Notes under the pieces: model-generated
Told to the model about the DNA's origin: nothing
Database searches by the model: none
What the model saw: the letters and a program-made list of their open reading frames with translations, nothing else
Position numbers and translations under genes: made by a program
Shown: piece by piece, positions 1-8,615 of the stretch
Position numbering within the stretch: the first letter of the stretch is position 1
How the letters are laid out: each line of letters begins with the position of its first letter
NCBI GenBank assembly: GCA_016745075.1
Contig: JADGDD010000010.1
Location: 1 to 64,000, forward strand
DNA length: 64,000 nucleotides
Reading direction: 5' to 3'
DNA from: Planctomycetota bacterium
Lineage (GTDB): Bacteria; Planctomycetota; UBA11346

Positions 1-690
1 TCTACATCTCATTGGTTTTCTCATTCTTTATTAGGTTCTGATACTAATTTTCCACCAATAAAAGAAGCTACTTCATCACCTCTTAAAAAAATAAAAAGAA
101 ATTTACTTATTTCTTATTATAATGAATTACACCTCTTACAGGGTGATAATAAATATGCTATTACTAATCCACTTTTATTTGATCAATATTCTACTTTAGA
201 TCATTCAATAAATGATACACAATATAGGCTATCACAATATAAAATTTCATTATCTAAAATAAATAAAAAAATAAAAAAACTAACAAACCATTATAATTCC
301 TTATCACAAATAGATATTATTTCTGCTTATAATGGTTCCATTCTTCATTCATATGTGCGTGATGGTATCCATGTTAATCGAGGTGACATTCTTTGTGATA
401 TAGCTGATATTGATACACTTTTTATTGAAGCTTTATTTCCATTGGAAAGTTTAGAAGCAATCTGGCCTACTAATGAAGTTTATATTGAATTCCCAAGTCT
501 TGGAAAAGTTTATACCTCATCTATATCAGAAACACTCTCAAAAAACGACGATAAACATCTTATGCTTCATTCCTTACTTCCACGTAGCTTTTATCGCGTT
601 GTAAGAATTCCTCTTGAAGCAGACCCTAGTCTTATTGGTCAAGAAGTACGAGTAAATCTTATTCCTCCACCGACCGAGCTTCTTCCTTAA
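1..690 (+). CDS. Membrane-fusion (HlyD/RND adaptor-like) protein, 5' truncated
   Basis: The reading frame is open from base 1 without a stop, so the N-terminus lies outside the window; at least 229 residues are visible. Around residues 106-140 there is a lipoyl-like segment (SAYNGSILHSYVRDGIHVNRGD) of the kind found in periplasmic adaptor proteins of efflux and type I secretion systems, preceded by a lysine-rich stretch that may form a helical hairpin. The C-terminal part looks like the beta-barrel region of such adaptors. By family knowledge it would link an inner-membrane transporter to an outer-membrane channel; the transporter is not in view. It converges with parB and overlaps its 3' end by 32 bases. 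Family assignment is moderate, function of the specific transporter unknown. Confidence 0.6.
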   Translation, partial: STSHWFSHSLLGSDTNFPPIKEATSSPLKKIKRNLLISYYNELHLLQGDNKYAITNPLLFDQYSTLDHSINDTQYRLSQYKISLSKINKKIKKLTNHYNSLSQIDIISAYNGSILHSYVRDGIHVNRGDILCDIADIDTLFIEALFPLESLEAIWPTNEVYIEFPSLGKVYTSSISETLSKNDDKHLMLHSLLPRSFYRVVRIPLEADPSLIGQEVRVNLIPPPTELLP

Positions 691-1576
691 CATTACTCAT
701 TAGTTTATCTAAGCCTTTATAAAGATCTTGAAAGGCTTCTCTTGTATCAAAGTGTAAAGTAATTGCACCTTTACCATTTTTCTCATTTACTTGTACTTTT
801 GTACCAAATAAACGGCTAAGATTATCTTGAAGTTCTCGTATTTTAGGTGGAATTTCTTTCTTAGATTTTTTCTCTTTTGAAGAAGTATCTATATGATCAT
901 TTAACTGTTCAGTAGTACTTTTCTTCATTAATTTTTCTAAATCTCGAATACTTAGAGATTTTTCTACACATTCTTTACATAATTTCTTTTGTTCCACTGC
1001 ATTTGGACATCCAAGTAATACTTTTGCATGTCCAGTACTAATAGTTCCAGATATAAGTTCGAGCAATACTTCTTTATTTAATGTAAGTAAACGAATACTA
1101 TTAGTTATACTTGTCCGGCTTTTACCAACTCGTTTGCCTAATTCCTCTTGTGTTAAATCATGCTCATTTAAAAGCTCTTGATATGCTTGGGCAAGTTCCA
1201 CAGGTCCTAAATCTTGCCGTTGAATATTTTCAATTAATCGTAATTCAGCAATATCTTGATCATTGGTATATTCACGAATAACTATTGGAACAGTTGATAC
1301 ATTAGCTATTTTAGATGCCCTATACCTTCGTTCACCAGAAACAATTTCATAGCCACCTGCTTGTCTAATGACAACAATAGGCTGTAAAATACCATGCTGT
1401 TTTATGCTTTCTGATAATTCCTCTAATTCTTCATCTTCAAATACTTTTCTCGGGTTATTTCCTGGTGGTCTAATTAATCCAATGTCTACTTCTAGAAAAC
1501 CTTGATTTGATTCTCTACTCTTTGCTGTTTTTTGAAAAACATCTCCAATAGTTTTACCAAGTGCCTTCCTATCCAT
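659..1576 (-). CDS. parB: Chromosome-partitioning protein ParB
   Basis: A 305-residue ParB/Spo0J family protein that binds parS sites, clamps DNA using CTP and acts with ParA in chromosome segregation. The ParB N-terminal domain is visible at about residues 30-120, including the CTP-binding motif GERRYRASK and the arginine-rich stretch ENIQRQDLGPVE. A helix-turn-helix follows (LTQEELGKRVGKSRTSITN), which reads parS, and a C-terminal dimerisation region ends the protein. The gene overlaps the end of parA by 8 bases, so the two are translationally coupled. Two parS-like palindromes lie upstream of parA. Length is typical of the family. Confidence 0.95.
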   Translation of the reverse strand: MDRKALGKTIGDVFQKTAKSRESNQGFLEVDIGLIRPPGNNPRKVFEDEELEELSESIKQHGILQPIVVIRQAGGYEIVSGERRYRASKIANVSTVPIVIREYTNDQDIAELRLIENIQRQDLGPVELAQAYQELLNEHDLTQEELGKRVGKSRTSITNSIRLLTLNKEVLLELISGTISTGHAKVLLGCPNAVEQKKLCKECVEKSLSIRDLEKLMKKSTTEQLNDHIDTSSKEKKSKKEIPPKIRELQDNLSRLFGTKVQVNEKNGKGAITLHFDTREAFQDLYKGLDKLMSNVKEEARSVEE

Positions 1577-2291
1577 TTATTATTTCCTTACTTAGAGAAG
1601 CATATGATCGAGAACCTGCACTTAATGGTGCATATTCTAATATTGTTTTACTATAACTTGGTGCAATTGCTATTTGAATATCTTGAGGAATTACTGTTTT
1701 TAAACATTGATCAGATAAAAAATCTCGAATTTCTTCTTCTATATCCCTGCAAAATTCAGTTTTTTCATCATACATTGTTAATAATATTGAAACTGATGGA
1801 CTTATATTTTTAAGATCAAGATCTGTCAGCTTAGACATAATTTGTCCTAGTCCTTCCATTGCATAATAATGACATTGTAATGGAATTAATACTAAATCTG
1901 CAGATGCAAATGCATTAATAGGTAATTGATTCAAACTTGGTGGACAATCTATAAGTATATAATCAAATTCTTTTTTATATGGATTGAGCAATTTATTAAG
2001 TGTCTGTTCTTTATAGTCAGATCTATTAATAAGCTGTTCTTGTTCGATAAGACTATTACTACTTGGACCTATACTAATATTCTTCCTATTAGTTTCATAA
2101 ATTTGAAAATCATCATAAAAAGAAAGACCATTATATTCTGGAAGTAAAACACTAGTAGCATTTCCTTGTGGATCACTATCAATGACAAGAATTTTTTTAT
2201 CTGATAATGACAAAAAGGAAGCAAGATTTACAACTGTTGTTGTCTTTCCTACTCCACCTTTTTGATTAGCTACAGCTATTATATATGCCAT
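1569..2291 (-). CDS. parA: Chromosome-partitioning ATPase ParA (Soj-like)
   Basis: A 240-residue ParA/MinD-type ATPase. The deviant Walker A motif KGGVGKTTT is at residues 11-19 after the usual AVANQ start; Walker A' is VIDSDPQGNAT and Walker B is YILIDCPPSL. It has no N-terminal DNA-binding extension, so it is of the short Soj-like chromosomal type rather than the long plasmid type. In the known system ATP-bound ParA coats the nucleoid and pulls ParB-parS complexes apart. First gene of a parA-parB operon; the start is the first ATG, directly followed by the conserved N-terminal strand. The upstream region holds two parS sites. Confidence 0.95.
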   Translation of the reverse strand: MAYIIAVANQKGGVGKTTTVVNLASFLSLSDKKILVIDSDPQGNATSVLLPEYNGLSFYDDFQIYETNRKNISIGPSSNSLIEQEQLINRSDYKEQTLNKLLNPYKKEFDYILIDCPPSLNQLPINAFASADLVLIPLQCHYYAMEGLGQIMSKLTDLDLKNISPSVSILLTMYDEKTEFCRDIEEEIRDFLSDQCLKTVIPQDIQIAIAPSYSKTILEYAPLSAGSRSYASLSKEIING

Positions 2292-2327
2292 TATATATTA
2301 TTAACTCTATTTCCTATATATGATCAA

Positions 2328-2343
2328 TGTTCCACGTGGAACA
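2328..2343. promoter_or_regulatory. parS site 1
   Basis: A perfect 16-bp palindrome TGTTCCACGTGGAACA, 36 bases upstream of the parA start. It differs from the common bacterial parS consensus TGTTTCACGTGAAACA by one symmetric change in each half. An identical copy lies 48 bases away. Location next to parAB and symmetry make ParB binding very likely; it may also autoregulate parAB. Confidence 0.9.
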
Positions 2344-2370
2344 TACACCTAGAATATCTAAATAATTTAT

Positions 2371-2396
2371 ATCAATGTTCCACGTGGAACATTGAT
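2371..2396. promoter_or_regulatory. parS site 2 in an extended palindrome
   Basis: The core at 2376-2391 is identical to parS site 1. Here the symmetry extends five more bases on both sides (ATCAA left, TTGAT right), giving a 26-bp perfect palindrome that lies between parA and the 3' end of hom. Since hom points towards it, the extended hairpin could also act as a terminator for transcription from the right, but no T-run supports that strongly. Confidence 0.88.
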
Positions 2397-2408
2397 ATTT
2401 ACTAAAAA

Positions 2409-3686
2409 TCATAACAAATACTTCATTGTTACAACATCAAGAATAGGTTTTGATCCTAATTCATTAATAACTGAAGATAAAGAGCTTCTTAAACAAGGAT
2501 GAGTAACAATTTCTATAGTAGCTTCACCATTATCATTACCTGTAGATTGATTTACACTATCAATACTAATAGAATGATTACTAAAAGATGAACATATTTT
2601 TGCTAAAACACCAGATTCATCCTGAACAACAAATCGAATATAAAAAGGAGCTCTATTTAAATTATCTTCAATTATATCTAATGATTCAAACGTTACATTA
2701 CAATTCCTTGGTCCAGCTTGTTGACGAGCCCCCGTAATAATATCAATAGTATCACTTAAAACTGCACTTGCTGTAGGTAATGCCCCAGCTCCCTGACCAA
2801 TTAAAACACTTGGACCACAAGCATGGCCATCAATGAGAATAGCATTATTATTTAAACGAACAGATGCTAGTTGATGAGTTATTGGTACTAAAGTTGGCTC
2901 TACGGATAAAGATATTCCATTCTCTTGACGCTGAGCAAGGCCAAGCAGCTTAATACGAGCTCCTAATCGTTTTGCTGACTCAATATCACCAGCAGATAAT
3001 GATTCAATACCCTCTATATTCATTGAATCCATAGATATTTGAGTATTAAAAGACAAACGAGCAAGAATTGCTGTCTTATGAGCAGTATCCATACCATTTA
3101 CATCAAGAGTTGGATCAGCTTCAGCATAACCAAGCTCTTTAGCTTTCTCTAAAGCACTATCATAACTTAAATTACATTCTTCCATCATTGTAAGAATATA
3201 ATTACAGGTACCATTTAATATACCTTCAACTCCGTCTATTCTATTTGCAACAAATCCATCACGTAAACTATCAATAATGGGAATACTTCCAGCAACAGCA
3301 GCTTCAAAGGCAAGAATAACATTATTATCTTGAGCTATAGCAAATAATTCATCCCAATATTCAGCAATAATAGCTTTATTTGCCGTAATAACATGCTTAC
3401 CAGCCTCTAAACACTGTATACAAAATTCTTTAGATATATCTGTACCACCAACAAGAAGAATAACCGCTGCTATACTTTCATCGTTAAGAATTACATTTAT
3501 ATCATCAGTAACTAGTGCAGATCCAGCATTTTGAGAACGAGAACGAGAAGGGGAGCGAGTTACAATTGTCTTAATAGAAACTTCTTGTCCACATCGTTGT
3601 TCAATTCTATGTTTTTCTTGTGATAAAATATCAAGAACACCACCACCAACCGTTCCCCAGCCGATGAGTCCTACATTGTATGTCAT
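2409..3686 (-). CDS. hom: Homoserine dehydrogenase
   Basis: A 425-residue enzyme that reduces aspartate semialdehyde to homoserine, feeding threonine and methionine synthesis. The N-terminal Rossmann motif is GLIGWGTVGGGVL (residues 7-19). The catalytic domain has the family signature around GILNGTCNYILTMM (about residues 155-170) followed by AKELGYAEADPTLDVNG. The C-terminal 80 residues form an ACT domain (APFYIRFVVQDESGVLAKI), as in feedback-regulated monofunctional enzymes. The matching aspartate kinase gene is about 1.6 kb away (5254-6600), but with opposite-strand genes between, so they are not one operon. An RBS-like AAGGAG is present just upstream of the ATG. Confidence 0.95.
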   Translation of the reverse strand: MTYNVGLIGWGTVGGGVLDILSQEKHRIEQRCGQEVSIKTIVTRSPSRSRSQNAGSALVTDDINVILNDESIAAVILLVGGTDISKEFCIQCLEAGKHVITANKAIIAEYWDELFAIAQDNNVILAFEAAVAGSIPIIDSLRDGFVANRIDGVEGILNGTCNYILTMMEECNLSYDSALEKAKELGYAEADPTLDVNGMDTAHKTAILARLSFNTQISMDSMNIEGIESLSAGDIESAKRLGARIKLLGLAQRQENGISLSVEPTLVPITHQLASVRLNNNAILIDGHACGPSVLIGQGAGALPTASAVLSDTIDIITGARQQAGPRNCNVTFESLDIIEDNLNRAPFYIRFVVQDESGVLAKICSSFSNHSISIDSVNQSTGNDNGEATIEIVTHPCLRSSLSSVINELGSKPILDVVTMKYLL

Positions 3687-3868
3687 TATAACTCCTTATT
3701 CCCTATCCTGAAAGACATATCAATCCAGCAAGTGGGAGTATTAACAAAACATTAACAATTGAAGCCGTAACTAGGAACATATGATAGTATAATAAGTTGT
3801 CTATTAAGTATAAATTCGCTTCATATATAAAAATGTAAATTCAATATATAACAAAACTTAGGAATAAA

Positions 3869-4855
3869 ATGCGGCCACTTAATTCAGTAATATCTGAAGA
3901 TTTTCTTTTGCAACATATCTCTAATTCTGGATCCTATAGAGTAATAGGAAAAACTGAACAAGGGAATAATCTTTATGGAATAACTATAGGACAAAGCCAT
4001 CTACCTATTGTTCAAATTATTGCTGGATCACATCCGGATGAACCAGCTGGTCCATTAGCTGCTATAGAATATATAAAACAATTCCCTTCTCATCCACTAT
4101 ATCAACAGGTTCAGCTGGCTATAGTTCCACAAATCGATGTAGATGGAGTCATATCGCAACAAAAATGGTTAGAACAATATGATGAATATATAGATATCCC
4201 TTCCTTCATTGAACATCGTCTACGGAGATTACCAAAAAAAGATAGAGAATTTTCATGGCCAGGAGCTGTATGGCCACATACTACACAGATTGAAGCTATT
4301 TATGTACATCATTTTTTTTCTCACTATACAGCACCAATAGCACACCTTAGTCTTCATGGGATGGCTATAGCTGAAGGAGCTTGGTACCTTCTTGATACTC
4401 ATCTATTACAAGATCCAATTCTTTGGAAAAAACTTATTCAAATAGCAAAAAATAATAACTTTTCATTACATGATTCATTAAGATATGGAGAAAAAGGATT
4501 TAGACGAGCTGGAAAAGGGTTTTGTACTATACCAAATGGAAATGCTATGAGAAAATGGGCTCTACAAAATAATCAATATCAAAATGATTTTGCGTTGAAT
4601 TCTATGGATTCAACATTTATAAAAAATAAACATACACGATGTGCAGTAAGTGAATTTCCACTTATAGAAATACAACCTAATTATTCAGAAATGGTTAAAA
4701 AAGCATTTATAAAAGAAGATTACAGTAGTTTAAAAACATATGAAGAAGACAAAATAATAAGATTATGCCCATTATCTAAGCAAGTATCAGCTATGTGTCA
4801 TATGATTACAGCTGTTATAGAAAGTGCTTTAAGAAATAATAAAATTAAGCAGTAG
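3869..4855 (+). CDS. M14-like zinc carboxypeptidase family protein
   Basis: A 328-residue protein resembling the M14 zinc peptidase/succinylglutamate desuccinylase fold. The zinc-ligand motif HxxE is visible in AGSHPDEPAG at about residues 53-62. A second candidate zinc ligand occurs in LSLHG at about residue 164, and a candidate catalytic glutamate in SEFPL near residue 268. No signal peptide is present, so it is probably cytoplasmic. The gene is divergent from hom and converges with the PilZ gene, overlapping it by 11 bases. Codon usage and base composition are AT-rich like its neighbours. Substrate cannot be judged; family membership is moderately certain. Confidence 0.65.
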   Translation: MRPLNSVISEDFLLQHISNSGSYRVIGKTEQGNNLYGITIGQSHLPIVQIIAGSHPDEPAGPLAAIEYIKQFPSHPLYQQVQLAIVPQIDVDGVISQQKWLEQYDEYIDIPSFIEHRLRRLPKKDREFSWPGAVWPHTTQIEAIYVHHFFSHYTAPIAHLSLHGMAIAEGAWYLLDTHLLQDPILWKKLIQIAKNNNFSLHDSLRYGEKGFRRAGKGFCTIPNGNAMRKWALQNNQYQNDFALNSMDSTFIKNKHTRCAVSEFPLIEIQPNYSEMVKKAFIKEDYSSLKTYEEDKIIRLCPLSKQVSAMCHMITAVIESALRNNKIKQ

Positions 4856-5222
4856 AAACACTGCTTTCAGTAGAAACACGTTTAATATTTTCACAATGAT
4901 ATAAAATAATATTATGCATGGTTAACTCACTATCCGATGGACTTATATATCGGACTTTCATTCCAATTCCATTTACACCATGACGAACAATTTCACAGGT
5001 TCCAACAATAGGAATATTAATATTTTTTCTATTATTCAATTCTATGATAATATCACATTTTGTACCAACTGGTAATTTATCTTTATCCAATTCAGAACAT
5101 TCAACAAATAAACCAGATAAAGATATATCAACTGTACTACCGTAAACAGTGCAATCGTCATGTAACACCGTTACAAAAAACGGTATCGCAACCCGTGAGT
5201 GTTGACGACGATTATGATGCAT
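4845..5222 (-). CDS. PilZ-domain protein (probable c-di-GMP receptor)
   Basis: A 125-residue single-domain protein. The two c-di-GMP-binding motifs of PilZ are visible: the arginine motif RRQHSR at residues 5-10 and DISLSG near residues 33-38. The rest fits the short six-stranded PilZ barrel, with the late motif GIGMKVRY. It is the last gene of a run dnaN-lysC-pilZ on the minus strand. As two diguanylate cyclases are encoded about 5 kb away, it may read the signal they make; the output is not predictable from the sequence. Confidence 0.82.
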   Translation of the reverse strand: MHHNRRQHSRVAIPFFVTVLHDDCTVYGSTVDISLSGLFVECSELDKDKLPVGTKCDIIIELNNRKNINIPIVGTCEIVRHGVNGIGMKVRYISPSDSELTMHNIILYHCENIKRVSTESSVSTA

Positions 5223-5253
5223 GCCTACCTACTATATATATAATTAGGGATAA

Positions 5254-6600
5254 TCAAGTGCCCATAAAAGCATCATGAATAGCACAGATTGCCGCTTCTG
5301 TATCTTTTTCTTCGACACCAACAATAATGTTTTGTTCGCTAGATCCTTGATCAATCATGCGAATATTAACTTCAGATAAAGACAGTGCACTAAACAACTT
5401 AGCAGCAGTACCAACCGCACGATTCATACCTTTTCCTACAGTTGCAATAAGCGCCATACCTTTGTAAACAGATACTTGATCAGGATGAAGTAGCTTCAAA
5501 TCATCTAAAATTTGATCTTCTCTATTGCCAAGAGCTTCATCAGAAATAACCACAGAAAGCGTGTCTATACCAGAGGGCATGTGTTCAAAACTAATCCCAT
5601 GTCGCTCAAAAACATCAAGTACACGGCGACCAAAACCTATCTCGTTATTCATGAGAGCTTTTTCAATGTAGAAAATATTGAAACCTTTTTTACCAGCTAT
5701 CCCTGTAACAATTTGATCACCAGCATCTCGATCTTCAACAATTATGGTACCAGGATCTTCTGGTTTATTGGTATTACGAATATTAATAGGGATAGATTTA
5801 TCACGAACTGGAAACACTGCCTCTTCATGTAAAACACTTGCACCCATATAGGATAATTCTCGTAATTCCCTATAAGTAATTTCAGTAATACTTCGTGCAT
5901 GAGGTACTATACGTGGATCAGTCGTTAAGAAACCACTTACATCAGTCCAATTTTCATAAACATCAGCATCCACAGCATGAGCTACAATAGCACCAGTAAC
6001 ATCACTACCACCACGACTAAAAGTATAAATAGTACCAGTAACATCAGCGCCATAAAAACCTGGAATAACATACTTTTTTTCTGAATCATTACAGCGATTA
6101 CGAATAAGTTCATAACTACATGGGTCAAAACAACCTTTGGAATCAAAACGAATAACATCTGCTGCATCTACATATTCTGCATTCAGTAATGATGCTATAA
6201 TATAACCATTTAATGCTTCACCACGAGATGCAACGTAAGCTGTTGTAGATTTACCAGAACGAATTGTATCACGAACTTCATCTAAATGAATTTGTAAATC
6301 ACATGGATATTGTAACTCATTATCAAGTTCATCAATAATATCTTGAAAGCGTTTGCAAATTGTTTTCCAAACATCGCCAAGTTTTTGATGATTATGAGCT
6401 AAATCGTGAGCTAAATACAATAGATCAGTAATTTTAATATCATCTGAAAAGGCTTTACCAGGTGCAGATGGAATAATAAAACGACGAGATTCATCAAGAT
6501 TAATGATATTTTTAACTTTTAACTGTTGTTCAGCTGTTGCTACTGATGTTCCACCAAATTTAGCTACGCGTACACCAGGTTGAGATGAAGGATTAGACAT
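5254..6600 (-). CDS. lysC: Aspartate kinase
   Basis: A 448-residue aspartokinase that phosphorylates aspartate, the first step of the lysine, threonine and methionine pathway. KFGGTSVA at residues 14-21 is the amino acid kinase N-terminal signature; SRGGSDVTGA at about residues 194-203 is the second conserved block. The last 150 residues carry tandem ACT domains (for example GIAGKKGFNIFYIEKALM and GKGMNRAVGTAAKLFSAL) for feedback control. It starts 30 bases after dnaN ends, with AGAGG as a likely RBS. No lysine riboswitch is possible in so short a gap. Symbol is by family; which amino acid inhibits it cannot be told. Confidence 0.93.
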   Translation of the reverse strand: MSNPSSQPGVRVAKFGGTSVATAEQQLKVKNIINLDESRRFIIPSAPGKAFSDDIKITDLLYLAHDLAHNHQKLGDVWKTICKRFQDIIDELDNELQYPCDLQIHLDEVRDTIRSGKSTTAYVASRGEALNGYIIASLLNAEYVDAADVIRFDSKGCFDPCSYELIRNRCNDSEKKYVIPGFYGADVTGTIYTFSRGGSDVTGAIVAHAVDADVYENWTDVSGFLTTDPRIVPHARSITEITYRELRELSYMGASVLHEEAVFPVRDKSIPINIRNTNKPEDPGTIIVEDRDAGDQIVTGIAGKKGFNIFYIEKALMNNEIGFGRRVLDVFERHGISFEHMPSGIDTLSVVISDEALGNREDQILDDLKLLHPDQVSVYKGMALIATVGKGMNRAVGTAAKLFSALSLSEVNIRMIDQGSSEQNIIVGVEEKDTEAAICAIHDAFMGT

Positions 6601-6630
6601 GGGGTTGTCCTCTAATTAGAGCGTAAAAAT

Positions 6631-7827
6631 TTAAGAACCGGAAGTAACCGTTGCAGGTAAACTAATAGGCATAATTAAGAATAATGCCGTTTCACTTCTA
6701 ATAATCATACCCCGTTTACTACCATTTAACTCTAAAGTAATCGTATCACCAGTATAGACACGCAATAAACTTTGCATATAATCAGCATTCATACCAAGTT
6801 TTTCATTTTCTCCTGAATAATCACAGGCTACAGGAATATGAGCCGTACCTGTACTGTGAGAGAAATTACTAAACAAAGCTTCACCAGCAGTTAAAGACAT
6901 TACAATACCGCGATTATGGGTATTAGTCATTAACGCGGTACGTTTAATTGATGAGAGTAAATCTGATTTTTCAAAAGTAACCTGTTGTGAACTTGCTGCT
7001 GGAATAGCATTACGATAGGAAGGATAAGATCCTTCAATCAAACGGCTAGTCAATTCAACTTGTACACTCACCGTATGATCATCATCAGAAGCATCAATAA
7101 CAGAACGAATATGGATTAGTTTAGAGCCAAGCGCTACAGCCGTACTACCATTACTATTTTGAGCAAGTAAGCGGCTCATATGATTAATCGTAGCCGTTGG
7201 TACAATAACTTGGGTATCTTCAAGAGGACTATACAGCTCATTTTTTGAACGACATTCAGCAAGAACTTTACCATCAGTGGCAGCAAGAATAAGCTCATTC
7301 CCACTAATAGACATATAAACACCTGCTAATACAACACTTGTACGATCTTTATCTGCAGCAAAAACTGTTTGTTTAATCATACTGTCCAATAATGAAGCAT
7401 CTATAGGGATAGATTCACATTGTTCTGGAAATCCATCAATAACAGGAAATTCATTACTTTTCATTAATGGTAAGTGGTAGGAACCATCAGATAACTCAAC
7501 TTGCAGAAGATGATTGGTATCTGAATCTATTTCTTGGAAATGGATAGAACTAGAGCGAGATTCTTTTAGCATAGCATACAATTGTTTCGCAGGAACAAGA
7601 ATAGAGCCTGTTTGAGCGACTTCGACCCTACGAATGACACAACGCATACCAACTTGCCCATCAGAGGCAGATACAACGATATGATCGGTCCTGATGTCTA
7701 TCAGTACATTGGTGTAGATAGGTTTGGTTGATGTTGAAGGAACAACCGAGTCAGATGCTTGTAAAACAAGAAGTAAATCTTTGCGTGAACAGGATGCGTT
7801 GATGAGAGAGTCACTTAGAGTAGTCAT
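6631..7827 (-). CDS. dnaN: DNA polymerase III beta sliding clamp
   Basis: A 398-residue beta clamp that holds the replicative polymerase on DNA. Three repeated clamp domains of about 120-130 residues are recognisable, with family features such as FPVIDGFP (domain 1/2 border), TVFAADKDRTSVVLAGVYM and the C-terminal block MNADYMQSLLRVYTGDTITLELNGS and LIMPISL. A longer frame begins 18 codons upstream, but the ATG chosen here gives a normal clamp N-terminus (SRKDLLLVLQ follows within 20 residues). dnaA is not adjacent; the next gene upstream is divergent. It leads a run with lysC and the PilZ gene. Confidence 0.93.
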   Translation of the reverse strand: MTTLSDSLINASCSRKDLLLVLQASDSVVPSTSTKPIYTNVLIDIRTDHIVVSASDGQVGMRCVIRRVEVAQTGSILVPAKQLYAMLKESRSSSIHFQEIDSDTNHLLQVELSDGSYHLPLMKSNEFPVIDGFPEQCESIPIDASLLDSMIKQTVFAADKDRTSVVLAGVYMSISGNELILAATDGKVLAECRSKNELYSPLEDTQVIVPTATINHMSRLLAQNSNGSTAVALGSKLIHIRSVIDASDDDHTVSVQVELTSRLIEGSYPSYRNAIPAASSQQVTFEKSDLLSSIKRTALMTNTHNRGIVMSLTAGEALFSNFSHSTGTAHIPVACDYSGENEKLGMNADYMQSLLRVYTGDTITLELNGSKRGMIIRSETALFLIMPISLPATVTSGS

Positions 7828-8053
7828 AATATAGTCTTCTTCTATCTTACTTATAGGGCTATGAAACAGAAAAAACAACATAAGTCATTTTATATTAACA
7901 ACTTACATTTTTAAAAGAGTTGAAAGAAACGTATGAGCTTCTGAAAGAAACTATAGTTTCAATAAATAGAATACAACCTATGAGATGCACAGCGATAAAT
8001 TTGAAAGAAACTAGGACTTTTTTTCAAAGAATGCTTTATACCGTAGGTACCTC
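7828..8053. promoter_or_regulatory. Divergent intergenic region with TGAAAGAAAC direct repeats
   Basis: This 226-base region separates divergent dnaN and a lipoprotein gene. It holds three exact copies of TGAAAGAAAC at 7921-7930, 7942-7951 and 8002-8011, all in the same orientation; the first two start 21 bases apart, about two helical turns. A perfect 14-bp palindrome GAAACTATAGTTTC (7946-7959) overlaps the second copy. The pattern suggests binding sites for an unknown regulator of dnaN or the lipoprotein, or an iteron-like element. No DnaA box is visible here. Confidence 0.5.
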
Positions 8054-8602
8054 ATGAGAGTTATTATTCTGCCGTTGATTCTGCTCAGCAGCCTGTTTCT
8101 GCAAGGTTGTATAGGAAGGCTGTTGGGTTTGGTAACAAATCCAATGGGCGCTGCTTCTGGCATTGTTGCTGGAGCAACAGGCTCAGCAACGGGCATTAAT
8201 CCAGCATTGGCTGCGGAAGAGTCTTCTAGAGCTATACAAAGTATACAAGTAGCATTGGATGAAAGTCCAGAAGCAGTTAATAGGGAAGGTTTAGAGCGTT
8301 TACAAAAACATTTTCAACAAAATCTGCAAGATGTGGGTGGTGTTAGTTATGAAAATCATGCTAATAGACGAGAACATGATAGGCACGCACGATATAAAAA
8401 TGGTGAATCAGATGCAACTTGGAGTGCTTTTACTGGTGGACCTGTTGCTGTTATTTTAGAACCACAGGCAGCACCCTATATGGAAAAAGAACTTAGAAAT
8501 AGAGAAATAGGTAAGTTTCGAGTTAATAGCAATGGTTCTTCTCAAGAACAAACAGAAAACTCTCAAAGATATTTACAAAACCTAATGAAACCGGCATGGT
8601 AA
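8054..8602 (+). CDS. Putative lipoprotein, unknown function
   Basis: A 182-residue protein beginning with a lipoprotein signal peptide: residues 1-19 hydrophobic, lipobox LQGC with Cys at 19. A small glycine/alanine-rich stretch (residues 30-50, GAASGIVAGATGSATG) follows and could insert in or lie along the membrane. The rest is polar, with a charged middle (NRREHDRHARYK) and a glutamine/asparagine-rich C-terminus. I recognise no family. It is transcribed divergently from dnaN, and converges on the gene at 8616. Confidence 0.7.
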   Translation: MRVIILPLILLSSLFLQGCIGRLLGLVTNPMGAASGIVAGATGSATGINPALAAEESSRAIQSIQVALDESPEAVNREGLERLQKHFQQNLQDVGGVSYENHANRREHDRHARYKNGESDATWSAFTGGPVAVILEPQAAPYMEKELRNREIGKFRVNSNGSSQEQTENSQRYLQNLMKPAW

Positions 8603-8615
8603 AAATCTATAAATT

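Noticed and set aside
1532-2147. Open frames on the plus strand within parA/parB
   Set aside because: They are antisense shadows with low-complexity translations and no RBS; parA and parB have strong motifs on the other strand.
5982-6167. Hydrophobic antisense-frame ORF inside lysC
   Set aside because: A frame-shifted shadow of the aspartate kinase gene, rich in Leu/Val from codon composition only.
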